Assembly (NCBI RefSeq): GCF_027889715.1
Contig: NZ_JAPJZH010000001.1
Coordinates: 1-64,000 of the forward strand
Origin: Allohoeflea poritis
GTDB lineage: Bacteria > Pseudomonadota > Alphaproteobacteria > Rhizobiales > Rhizobiaceae
Length of the DNA: 64,000 nt
Direction: 5' to 3'
The position numbers and the translations under genes are program-made. The notes beneath the pieces are model-generated. The model was given only the letters and a program-made list of their open reading frames with translations. It was not told the origin of the DNA and did not search any database. This document shows, piece after piece, positions 49,847 through 57,283 of this stretch (the stretch's first letter is position 1; each line of letters starts with the position of its first letter).

Positions 49847-49859
49847 GGACACAAAACAG

Positions 49860-50552
49860 ATGTTTGCACGCGAGCATATCGAGTATGAAGCCGTGGATTT
49901 GCCCGACCGAGCCAATCTGACCGATGAACAGATGTTGGCGGCGGCCGAAGCATTCCATGACAAGATGAAGCGGCGCCACACGGTGCGGGATTATTCCACG
50001 CGGCCGGTCTCCCGGGAGGTGATCGAAAACTGTATCCGAACCGCGGGCACCGCGCCCTCCGGCGCAAACCACCAGCCCTGGCATTTCGTTGCCATCTCAA
50101 ACCCCGAATTCAAAAAGAAGATACGGGAGGCCGCTGAAGAGGAAGAACGACGGTTTTATGATGGTGGTGCGGGGGATGAGTGGTTGAAGGCGTTGGAGCC
50201 GATCGGAACCAACGATGTCAAACCCCATCTTGAAGACGCGCCCTGGCTGATTGTCGTGTTCGCTCAGAAATGGGGGTATTTCGAAGACGGTGAGCGCTTC
50301 AAGAATTACTACGTTCCGGAAAGCACGGGCATTGCCACCGGTTTTCTGCTCGCCGCGCTGCATCACGCCGGTCTCGTGACATTGACGCATACGCCCAACC
50401 CGATGAAGTTCCTCACCGGTATGCTCGGTCGGCCCGAGCACGAAAAGCCGATTATGATCGTGGCGGTTGGTCACCCGAGCGAAGATGCCAAAGTGCCGAA
50501 AGTGGCAAAGATGAAGAAGCCTCTGGATGAAATCCTGACACTGGCGGAATGA
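49860..50552 (+). CDS. Iodotyrosine deiodinase-type flavoprotein (halotyrosine dehalogenase-like)
   Basis: 230 residues of the nitroreductase fold. RRHTVRDYSTRPVSREVIENCIRTAGTAPSGANHQPWHF (about 40-78) binds FMN. The substrate-lid residues that define iodotyrosine deiodinase, Glu-x3-Tyr-x20-Lys, are present with exact family spacing: Glu96, Tyr100 and Lys121 (EEEERRFY ... GTNDVK). In IYD these clamp the amino acid zwitterion of a halotyrosine for reductive removal of the halide. The C-terminus (GVLVTLTHTPNPMKFL-like, GRPEHEKPIMIVAVGHPSEDAK) also fits. Start 13 bases after the preceding flavoprotein gene. Halotyrosine turnover is strongly suggested but not proven. Confidence 0.85.
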   Translation: MFAREHIEYEAVDLPDRANLTDEQMLAAAEAFHDKMKRRHTVRDYSTRPVSREVIENCIRTAGTAPSGANHQPWHFVAISNPEFKKKIREAAEEEERRFYDGGAGDEWLKALEPIGTNDVKPHLEDAPWLIVVFAQKWGYFEDGERFKNYYVPESTGIATGFLLAALHHAGLVTLTHTPNPMKFLTGMLGRPEHEKPIMIVAVGHPSEDAKVPKVAKMKKPLDEILTLAE

Positions 50553-50662
50553 CGCCCGCACGCTCCTCTGATTTCAACCTCCACCGCAGCGCCCGTAAAT
50601 CACGACACATCATTTATTCCTATGCTATCTTTCAGCCCTTGGGAGGCTGAGGGCATTCGGAC

Positions 50663-51823
50663 ATGATATTCGTCGCGGTTTCGAAGGACGGTGAAAACGT
50701 TTCGTATCACGACACGAAACGGCACCTTTGGTGGGCCTCCGTGCTGTCGCCCGCCGTGCCCGGACTGTCGGCGGCGATGCTTTCCTGGAGCGGGCAGCCG
50801 CTCTGGTCGCTCGTTCCCCTCGCCTTCTATTATCTGGCCGTTCCGCTTCTTGATATCGCCTTTGGCGAGGATATGAACAATCCGCCCGAGGCGGTCGTCG
50901 AGCAGTTGTCGCATGACAATTATTACCGGATGCTGCTCTTCTGCTCGCTTCCCGTTCTTTGGGGCAGCTTCCTGATCTGCGCGATCGTTGCAGCGACTGC
51001 GGACCTGCCGGCCTGGGCTTATGTGTCGCTGGCGTTGAGCGCCGGCGCCGCATCAGGCGGCGGTCTGGCCGTCGGGCACGAACTCGGCCACAAGCTGAAC
51101 CTGCTCGACCAGTGGGGCGGCAAGTTGGTCTGCGCACTGACCGGCTACAGCCACTTCTGCATCGAACACAATCGTGGCCATCACACTTATGTGGCGACAC
51201 CGGAAGACTGCGCCTCGGCCCGTCTGGGCGAAAGCGTCTACGGCTTTGCCCTGCGCGAGATTCCCGGTGCCGCGCTGCGCGCCTGGCGGCTTGAACGCGC
51301 GCGGTTGGAGAAGAAGGGCTACGGTTTCTGGAACGTCCGAAACGACATTCTCCAAGGCTATGCGATCGCCATCGCGGTGGCGATTGTGCTGATAGCCGCG
51401 CTTGGCTGGATCGTGCTGCCCTTCCTGTTGATCCACCATTTTGCCGGGTGGCTGCAACTCACCTTCGCAAATTATGTGGAGCATTACGGACTGAAACGGC
51501 AGAAGCGCGAGAACGGGCGTTATGAACCTTGCGCGCCTCGGCATTCTTGGAACACGAACCATATCGTGTCGAATCTGATGCTGTTTCATTTGCAGCGCCA
51601 TTCCGACCACCACGCCAATCCGCTGCGCCCCTATCAGGCGCTTCGGGACTTTGAGGCGTTGCCGCGCCTTCCGAGCGGCTATCCGGGCTGCTTCGTGATG
51701 GCGGTTATTCCGCCGTGGTGGCGGCGCGTCATGGACCCAAGGGTGATGCGATGGGCCGATGGCGACGTGAATAAAGCCAATGTGGTTCCGGGCCTAGAGG
51801 GATGCTACGGAGCACAAGACTGA
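50663..51823 (+). CDS. alkB: Alkane 1-monooxygenase (AlkB) family membrane diiron enzyme
   Basis: 386 residues with about six transmembrane helices in pairs. All histidine boxes are intact: HELGHK (139-144), EHNRGHH (168-174), LQRHSDHH (310-317), plus the AlkB-specific NYVEHYGL (270-277) that separates it from fatty-acid desaturases. It would hydroxylate the terminal carbon of alkanes or related chains at the inner membrane using rubredoxin, none of which is encoded nearby. It follows the deiodinase-like gene by 110 bases, so co-transcription is possible but not certain. It converges on the orphan membrane gene. Confidence 0.9.
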   Translation: MIFVAVSKDGENVSYHDTKRHLWWASVLSPAVPGLSAAMLSWSGQPLWSLVPLAFYYLAVPLLDIAFGEDMNNPPEAVVEQLSHDNYYRMLLFCSLPVLWGSFLICAIVAATADLPAWAYVSLALSAGAASGGGLAVGHELGHKLNLLDQWGGKLVCALTGYSHFCIEHNRGHHTYVATPEDCASARLGESVYGFALREIPGAALRAWRLERARLEKKGYGFWNVRNDILQGYAIAIAVAIVLIAALGWIVLPFLLIHHFAGWLQLTFANYVEHYGLKRQKRENGRYEPCAPRHSWNTNHIVSNLMLFHLQRHSDHHANPLRPYQALRDFEALPRLPSGYPGCFVMAVIPPWWRRVMDPRVMRWADGDVNKANVVPGLEGCYGAQD

Positions 51824-51832
51824 CCATCAATC

Positions 51833-51848
51833 GAATTTGTACAAATTC
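51833..51848. repeat. 16 bp perfect palindrome between convergent genes
   Basis: GAATTTGTACAAATTC reads the same on both strands and lies 10 bases after alkB, overlapping the stop codon of the convergent membrane-protein gene. It has no loop and is AT-rich, so a conventional terminator is unlikely. A protein-binding site or a recombination/insertion scar are alternatives. Confidence 0.5.
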
Positions 51849-52749
51849 ACCGGAACTTCTTCTTTAAGTAGCGGAGTGTCGGATGATGCGACCAGACCTT
51901 AAGCCGCGGGCCGCTTGTCTGTATGTTGATGCCTAGCAAAATGCTGCGATAGGCGTTCCAGCAATATGCAACGGCCAGGAAAAAGCCGATTGCAATCAGG
52001 AAAGTGAAGAACATCTGCGGTCCATTCATATCCACGAAATAGTCAACCGCCGGATAACGGTCGGTTGCACAATCCGATATCTTCAGAACCAGATGTGAAC
52101 CAATGCCACACCCGTTGGTTTCGTTTATGGCCGCGTAGAGTTTTGCAACGGTTACGACGATACCGATAACGGGAAGGAAGCAGATCGCGAAGTGTATGAT
52201 GTATTTGTTCGCGATCCTTGACGCGCTCCGAAAAAATGGTGACGCGTTGTCCGAAATCGCTTTTACCGAGTGTACGCCACCATCCATAAGGGCGGTTACG
52301 TATTTGTGTTTTGTCAGCTTTTGTTTTGGGGTGTCGCCAACCCTGATTTTTATCAAAAAGGGCTTCTTGTTGTTCCCCTGTAGGATGGACAATGCCGTGA
52401 TCAGGTTGTGCGTTTCGGACGACCTAAGCCTGGCCGCAGAGTAAGGAACGGAGAAGAATATCAGGAAAACCAGAACAGTGTACAAATAGGTTTTCAAGGG
52501 CAGCGGTACGCCGAAGAGCACGGGTTGTGAGGCGGAATGCGTCCCTGCTTCAGGAATCTGAATCATCGCCGTTACGAATATCAGTGCGAGACTGAAAACC
52601 CACAGGCGGGAAAAATACTTCTGGTGCTCGCTGTGTGCAGGAAGCAGTCGCTTTATGTACTCATCCGCGTCCACTTTCTCTGAGATGACGGCGTCAACGC
52701 TTAACGTTTTATCATTTTCATCCGCAATATCCGATTTTCGGTCAGACAT
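51847..52749 (-). CDS. Orphan membrane protein of unknown function
   Basis: 300 residues. A charged N-terminus (about 1-50) is followed by helices at about 53-70 and 88-110, a cytosolic-looking middle of about 80 residues, and further helices at about 190-215 and 250-275, with a basic tail ending LRYLKKKFR. No family is recognised. Base composition is visibly more AT-rich than in the neighbouring core genes, suggesting recent transfer. The ATG at 52749 has GGAAGGGG just upstream and is preferred to a longer reading. It lies between alkB (convergent) and the dehalogenase-like gene (same strand, 131 bases upstream). Confidence 0.65.
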   Translation of the reverse strand: MSDRKSDIADENDKTLSVDAVISEKVDADEYIKRLLPAHSEHQKYFSRLWVFSLALIFVTAMIQIPEAGTHSASQPVLFGVPLPLKTYLYTVLVFLIFFSVPYSAARLRSSETHNLITALSILQGNNKKPFLIKIRVGDTPKQKLTKHKYVTALMDGGVHSVKAISDNASPFFRSASRIANKYIIHFAICFLPVIGIVVTVAKLYAAINETNGCGIGSHLVLKISDCATDRYPAVDYFVDMNGPQMFFTFLIAIGFFLAVAYCWNAYRSILLGINIQTSGPRLKVWSHHPTLRYLKKKFR

Positions 52750-52880
52750 GGGCCCCTTCCATTGGCCGTTGCGGCAAATACTCATCCGCCGCCCCGACCT
52801 GCAGTGATACATCTGTTACATTGAGTATAGATTGCAGTGGAAGGGCTACACAACCCAACAGTCTGCTTGCCGCCGCTGTT

Positions 52881-53888
52881 TCAGTCTGGCCGAAGCGACC
52901 CGCTCCGGTCAGTCAGCCGCCCCGCCCTGCGCGCCAATTTGTCGGCAAGCTTCACGCCGACACCCGGGCGGCTCCACGGGCATTCTGCGATACAGATGGC
53001 GCAGCCATGGGTCTCGTTGAAAAATGGCAGGCATTTGTCGAAATCGACATACCATTTCTGCTTGCCGCGAACGGTCTGTTTCTCCTCAAAGATTGCCTCT
53101 GGCGGGCATGCATCCTCGCAGATGCGGCAGTTCATGCAGAAATCGTCGAGTCCGAAAGGTTGCGGCGGTGTCGGTTCGAATGGCGCGTCCGTCAGCACCG
53201 CCGACAGGCGGAAGCTCGCGCCCATCTCTGGCGTGATCAATGAACCGTGCTTGCCGAGCTCACCGAAACCGCAGGCGATTGCCGGTGGAATGAGCGTGAT
53301 CTTCCCGGCCATCGGGCCGGTCACAGGATCGGCATCCCAACCGGAACGCCGGAGCCAGCCGGCGATCGCCTTGGCGGCAAAGGCAGCCCGGCTGTACTGG
53401 CGCATGACCTCGGCGCCGGCGCGCGGCCTGGGCGCCTCGGATATCGCTTCGTAATTGTGCTGTACGCCAATGACGACGACATTCGAAAACGGTGTGTCCT
53501 GCCCATCGAAAAGCCAGTCGCGGTCAAGCGGCGTTGCGCCGACTTGCTCGCAGTGGCCGGCCGAGATGTATTGCTGCAGCGCTCCGGTCCAGTCGGCCGG
53601 TGTGCGTTCCACCCGCCGCTCCGACAGCTCCGGCAGCGGCGCGTCGAGGATCTGCTTGCGTGCGGCGCGCTCCGCAACGATTGCCGGCTCGTCCGGATTG
53701 ACCGTATAGAACCAGCGCTGCAGCCGCCCGTGGGGAATCGCATCCGGATCAGGCGCCCAATAGACGATGTCGGGGCGCCGGAATTCCTCCTCGCCAAGTC
53801 CATTGACCTTGTTGCCCGAGATGGCAGGCGCGCATTCCATCTGCGCCGGATCGGGTGTGAATGGACGATACGGGTTTGGCTTCGGCAT
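52881..53888 (-). CDS. Cytosolic reductive-dehalogenase-like corrinoid/iron-sulfur protein
   Basis: 335 residues. The C-terminal half is that of RdhA: GFGELGKHGSLITPEMGASFRLSAVLTD (about 207-234), then two 4Fe-4S motifs, CxxCxxCxxxCP at Cys251/254/257/261 and Cys286 with CxxCxxxCP at 296/299/303, and KWYVDFDKC between them. The N-terminal part (QVGATPLDRDWLFDG, VVVIGVQHNYE) also follows the RdhA pattern, and Tyr165 lies where RdhA-like enzymes carry a conserved Tyr-Ser helix. QueG is the closest alternative but has a different second-cluster motif. There is no Tat signal and no RdhB anchor gene, so it should be cytosolic, as in aerobic RdhA variants. Cobalamin-dependent dehalogenation is inferred. 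Confidence 0.8.
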   Translation of the reverse strand: MPKPNPYRPFTPDPAQMECAPAISGNKVNGLGEEEFRRPDIVYWAPDPDAIPHGRLQRWFYTVNPDEPAIVAERAARKQILDAPLPELSERRVERTPADWTGALQQYISAGHCEQVGATPLDRDWLFDGQDTPFSNVVVIGVQHNYEAISEAPRPRAGAEVMRQYSRAAFAAKAIAGWLRRSGWDADPVTGPMAGKITLIPPAIACGFGELGKHGSLITPEMGASFRLSAVLTDAPFEPTPPQPFGLDDFCMNCRICEDACPPEAIFEEKQTVRGKQKWYVDFDKCLPFFNETHGCAICIAECPWSRPGVGVKLADKLARRAGRLTDRSGSLRPD

Positions 53889-53956
53889 GGACCCAGTCTA
53901 AGGCATTTGAAACCTGTTTGCAGGATTTTGCTCGTGCCGGGCCACGATTGGCGGGT

Positions 53957-55507
53957 TCAGTTCCCGTTTTCGCGGGTTTCTTCGTAGTGCTTCAGGGCCG
54001 TTTTGAGGACGGCGGAATTATAGTTGCGGGCAATGCGATCCAAAGGTGAAACAATGATATCCGGGACGAGCGTGTGTTCCTCGTTGAAGCGGTTTTCTTT
54101 CGTGCGGAAGCAGATTGTCGGGATTCGTAACTGGAAGCCGGTATGTTCCAGCGTATAGGTGCCTTCGGCGCGTGCGCAGGATGTTACAACATTGGTTCCC
54201 GTAACACTGCCGACAATGGTGGCCTTTCTCAGCCTCTTCAGCGTTGCGGCCACCCTTATGGCGTTGGACCGGCTGCTCGGGCTGACAAGAACATAAATCT
54301 TCCCCTTGTAGTCCGGTTTTCCAAACGACCTTTTGCGGATTGGTGCCTTGCGCACACCGCCTTTCTTGCGGACTTTCCGGAAAAATCTGGCGTCCGACTT
54401 CCTCCGCTTTTCCGCCTCCTCGTCGAAATACTTGAAATTGCCGGGTACTTTTCGAGAGACGTCCCTGACATAGGCCTCGCTGAATACGCGATGAGCCCTT
54501 GGCAGGAGAAATGCCATCAAGTGCTGACCCGTGTGCGTTGATCCGCCGGGATTATCTACCAGGTCAAGGAATATCGCGTCGGGTCTGCGGTCGATAATAT
54601 CGCGCATGATCAATTCCACGCCCTCTTCCGAACGCTCGAAATCCTTGAACGACCCGATGCCGACATAGGCCAGGTTGCGGCTGGTCGAATATCGGTAGTA
54701 GATGTCGGCGTCCCTGACCTTTATCAACAAACCATTGTGATGATCGAATTTCTGATCAACCAGGTCCCCCGTTATGATCTTCCTGTCCAATCTGAACTTG
54801 CGGGTCGACAGCATCCGGGTTTCCCAAGAAGCCGCGCGTTCGACTTCGCGGGTTTGAATGGTCTCTCTGTCAAGGCTGCGAGTCCTGACGTGATATTTGT
54901 CTCTGTCCCCGATCATAGCAGCGACAATTCTTGCATTGATTGGGAGGGTATCGTTCACATCGATGTGACTGTCTCGGCCGCAGCCGTCCATCGGAACCCG
55001 TTTTAATATGTTTGCGGCAATGGTCTTTCCCGACAAACCTTCGATCTCGAGAACTTCCTCTGCTTTTCCGCTCAGTACGATCCGCATATAGAGCTTCCCG
55101 CCGTTCACCATCAAAGGATATGTGAACCACGGCCAGCCTTGGGGGATCAGGTCCGTCTCGTTCGGATCACCGTAAATGACCTGGGTGTGTTCGTCGCAGA
55201 CAAAGCCCACCAGCTCTGAAATTGCCATGTAGACTGTTTCGCGCGTGCTGCCGTCAGCGGCCGCAGTGACCAGTTCTTCGAAGAGTGTTTTGAGTTCTTT
55301 TGAGCTCTTGTGAGCGGTCAGGTTCGGATGCAGCTTCCTTAACAACTCATAGGTTTTTGTGAGGTCGGCTTTGTATTCTTCGCTTGAGTATGTTTCGACC
55401 CGATCCGCCGATGCCGGCCGTGTCAAATCACCCAAACCTGCGAGTAAAATGCCGCAGGCACAAAATAAGCTCAGAATGTGCCGTATTACGTATCTGTGGA
55501 CAGACAT
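53957..55507 (-). CDS. Exported S41-like (C-terminal-processing-peptidase-related) protein
   Basis: 516 residues with a signal peptide (about 8-34, ending ASA). Residues about 45-110 are a helical region met in S41 proteins (YKADLTKTYELLRKLHPNL), and the peptidase-like core is near 275-500: YVGIGSFKDF, DAIFLDLVDNPGGSTHTGQHL and VLVSPSSRSNAIRVAATLKRL, where the family has its catalytic Ser. The Lys expected after it (GxxTxGK) is replaced (GSVTGTNVV), so activity is doubtful or of another S41 type. A very basic insert (about 385-420) interrupts the core. Codon and base use are AT-richer than in the core genes. Confidence 0.65.
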   Translation of the reverse strand: MSVHRYVIRHILSLFCACGILLAGLGDLTRPASADRVETYSSEEYKADLTKTYELLRKLHPNLTAHKSSKELKTLFEELVTAAADGSTRETVYMAISELVGFVCDEHTQVIYGDPNETDLIPQGWPWFTYPLMVNGGKLYMRIVLSGKAEEVLEIEGLSGKTIAANILKRVPMDGCGRDSHIDVNDTLPINARIVAAMIGDRDKYHVRTRSLDRETIQTREVERAASWETRMLSTRKFRLDRKIITGDLVDQKFDHHNGLLIKVRDADIYYRYSTSRNLAYVGIGSFKDFERSEEGVELIMRDIIDRRPDAIFLDLVDNPGGSTHTGQHLMAFLLPRAHRVFSEAYVRDVSRKVPGNFKYFDEEAEKRRKSDARFFRKVRKKGGVRKAPIRKRSFGKPDYKGKIYVLVSPSSRSNAIRVAATLKRLRKATIVGSVTGTNVVTSCARAEGTYTLEHTGFQLRIPTICFRTKENRFNEEHTLVPDIIVSPLDRIARNYNSAVLKTALKHYEETRENGN

Positions 55508-55740
55508 GAAACAAGCGCCATCAACGCCTCCAACGATTTACCTGTGCCGATAATGCTCTGCCAGGCCCGGTTGCTAATCTCCGGTTAAATAAAGCAGAAT
55601 TCGCAAAAGTTGTGAACTCCAATGACTGCAACGCTGTCGGGATATTGTTACGTGAAAACTTGCCTGTTCCCAGGTGCAGCCAGATTGTACGGACGGCCAA
55701 TTGACCGCATACTTGTTGATCCAGTTCAGGAGTGCTGTCT
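55508..55740. promoter_or_regulatory. Divergent promoter region of the S41-like and yciA genes
   Basis: 233 bases with an AT-richer middle (about 55,570-55,640). It must hold promoters for both divergent genes. No convincing -35/-10 pair or dyad was found. A CAGGAG ribosome site for the thioesterase is at 55727-55732. Confidence 0.35.
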
Positions 55741-56142
55741 ATGAGCGAAGAAAAGCCGCAAGGAGAACTGACGATCCGCACCATGGCGATGCCGGCTGAC
55801 ACCAATGCGGCCGGCGACATATTCGGTGGGTGGGTTGTCTCGCAGATGGATTTTGCCGCCGGCATCGCAGCCGGTCAAAGGGCGCGCGGGCGGGTGGTTA
55901 CGATCGCCATCGAGGCAATGAAGTTCATCCGGCCGGTCAAGGTAGGCGACGTGGTTTGTGTCTATACCGATATCGAGCATATCGGCCGCACTTCCATGAA
56001 GATCCATGTGGAGGCATGGGTTCTGCGCGAGCGCTACGGCAAGCACGAGAAGGTCACGGACGCGCTGTTCACCTTCGTTGCGGTTGACAAGAACGGCCGG
56101 CCGGTGCCCGTTCCGGCAGGGAACCTGGAAACCGGATCCTGA
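55741..56142 (+). CDS. yciA: Acyl-CoA thioesterase, YciA type
   Basis: 133 residues, a single hotdog domain. PADTNAAGDIFGGWVVSQMDFAAGIAAGQRARGRVVTIAIEAMKFIRPVKVGD (about 17-69) is the YciA/ACOT signature, with the catalytic Asp in TNAAGDIFGGW. It hydrolyses acyl-CoAs to free acids and CoA. ATG at 55741 is used, with CAGGAG 8 bases upstream; a GTG at 55732 overlaps this site. Terminated by a bidirectional hairpin. Confidence 0.92.
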   Translation: MSEEKPQGELTIRTMAMPADTNAAGDIFGGWVVSQMDFAAGIAAGQRARGRVVTIAIEAMKFIRPVKVGDVVCVYTDIEHIGRTSMKIHVEAWVLRERYGKHEKVTDALFTFVAVDKNGRPVPVPAGNLETGS

Positions 56143-56147
56143 AACAG

Positions 56148-56172
56148 AAAAGGCGCCTTAGCGGCGCCTTTT
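56148..56172. terminator. Bidirectional terminator between yciA and the BMP transporter operon
   Basis: AAAAGGCGCC (56148-56157) and GGCGCCTTTT (56163-56172) form a 10 bp perfect stem with a TTAGC loop. A-tract before and T-tract after let it work for both converging transcripts. Confidence 0.88.
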
Positions 56173-56191
56173 CGGTTCATCAAGAAGCGCT

Positions 56192-57256
56192 TTACTGCGG
56201 CAGCTTGTCATCCACGCCCATGACGTAGAAATTCATGCCGAGCAGCGTACCGTCATCCGCTACCTCGCCGCCCTTCAGCCATTCGGAGCCATCCTGCTTG
56301 GTGACCGGGCCGGTGAACGGATGCATTTCGCCATTGGTGATCTTGGCTTCGGTTTCCATGGCCATCTGCTTCACGTCATCCGGCATGTTGGTGTAGGGCG
56401 CCATGGTCAGGATACCGTCGATCAGGCCGTCCCAGGTGGATTGGGATTTCCAGGTGCCGTCCATCATCGCCTGTGTCCGCTTGATGTAGTACGGACCCCA
56501 GCTGTCGATGATCGCGGTGAGCTGGGTATTCGGGCCGGCTTCGATCATGTCCGATGCCTGTCCGAAGGCATTGATGCCGCGCTCGGCGGCGACCTGCATC
56601 GGTGCGGTCGAGTCGGTGTGCTGCGTCAGGATGTCGACGCCCTGGTCGACCAGCGCCTTGGCGGCGTCGGCTTCCTTGCCGGCATCGAACCAGGAGTTCA
56701 CCCAGACAACCTTGATCTTGAAATCAGGGTTGACCGACTGGGCGCCGAGAAGGAAGGAGTTGATGCCGCGCACGACTTCCGGGATCGGGAAGGATGCAAT
56801 ATATCCGGCGACGCCTGTCTTGGAGATCTTTCCAGCGATCTGTCCCTGGATGTAGCGGCCCTGATAGAAGCGCGAATTGTAGCTGGTGACGTTGTCCGAT
56901 GTCTTGTAGCCGGTGGCGTGTTCGAACTTCACATCGGGGAATTTCTTGGCGACATCGAGCGTCGGTTCCATGAAGCCGAACGACGTCGTGAAGATGAGTT
57001 CGCAGCCCGAGCGTGCGAAACGCTCGATTGCGCGTTCGGCATCCGGCCCCTCGGCAACGTTTTCCAAATAGGGCGTTTCGATCTTGTCGCCGAAGTGGGC
57101 CTGGAGTTCCTGGCGGCCGATGTCATGTGCCTGGGTCCAGCCGCCGTCGGTCTTCGAGCCGACATAAACGAAACAGACCTTCGTTGCGGCCTGTGCCGCG
57201 GTGGCGCCTAGGCTGACCACGGCTGCCGCCGTTATTGCCAATAGTGTTTTTTTCAT
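56192..57256 (-). CDS. BMP-family ABC transporter substrate-binding protein
   Basis: 354 residues with signal peptide (MKKTLLAITAAAVVSLGATAAQA). KVCFVYVGSKTDGGWTQAHDIG (about 24-45) and ERAIERFARSGCELIFTTSFGFM (about 75-97) match the BMP (PnrA/Med) family, which in most bacteria binds nucleosides or related bases. It captures substrate in the periplasm for the two permeases and the ATPase upstream on the same strand. AGAGGTG 6 bases ahead of the ATG sets the start; a GTG three codons earlier would overlap this site. Confidence 0.93.
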   Translation of the reverse strand: MKKTLLAITAAAVVSLGATAAQAATKVCFVYVGSKTDGGWTQAHDIGRQELQAHFGDKIETPYLENVAEGPDAERAIERFARSGCELIFTTSFGFMEPTLDVAKKFPDVKFEHATGYKTSDNVTSYNSRFYQGRYIQGQIAGKISKTGVAGYIASFPIPEVVRGINSFLLGAQSVNPDFKIKVVWVNSWFDAGKEADAAKALVDQGVDILTQHTDSTAPMQVAAERGINAFGQASDMIEAGPNTQLTAIIDSWGPYYIKRTQAMMDGTWKSQSTWDGLIDGILTMAPYTNMPDDVKQMAMETEAKITNGEMHPFTGPVTKQDGSEWLKGGEVADDGTLLGMNFYVMGVDDKLPQ

Positions 57257-57283
57257 CGTGTTCACCTCTTCTGTTATGGTGGA

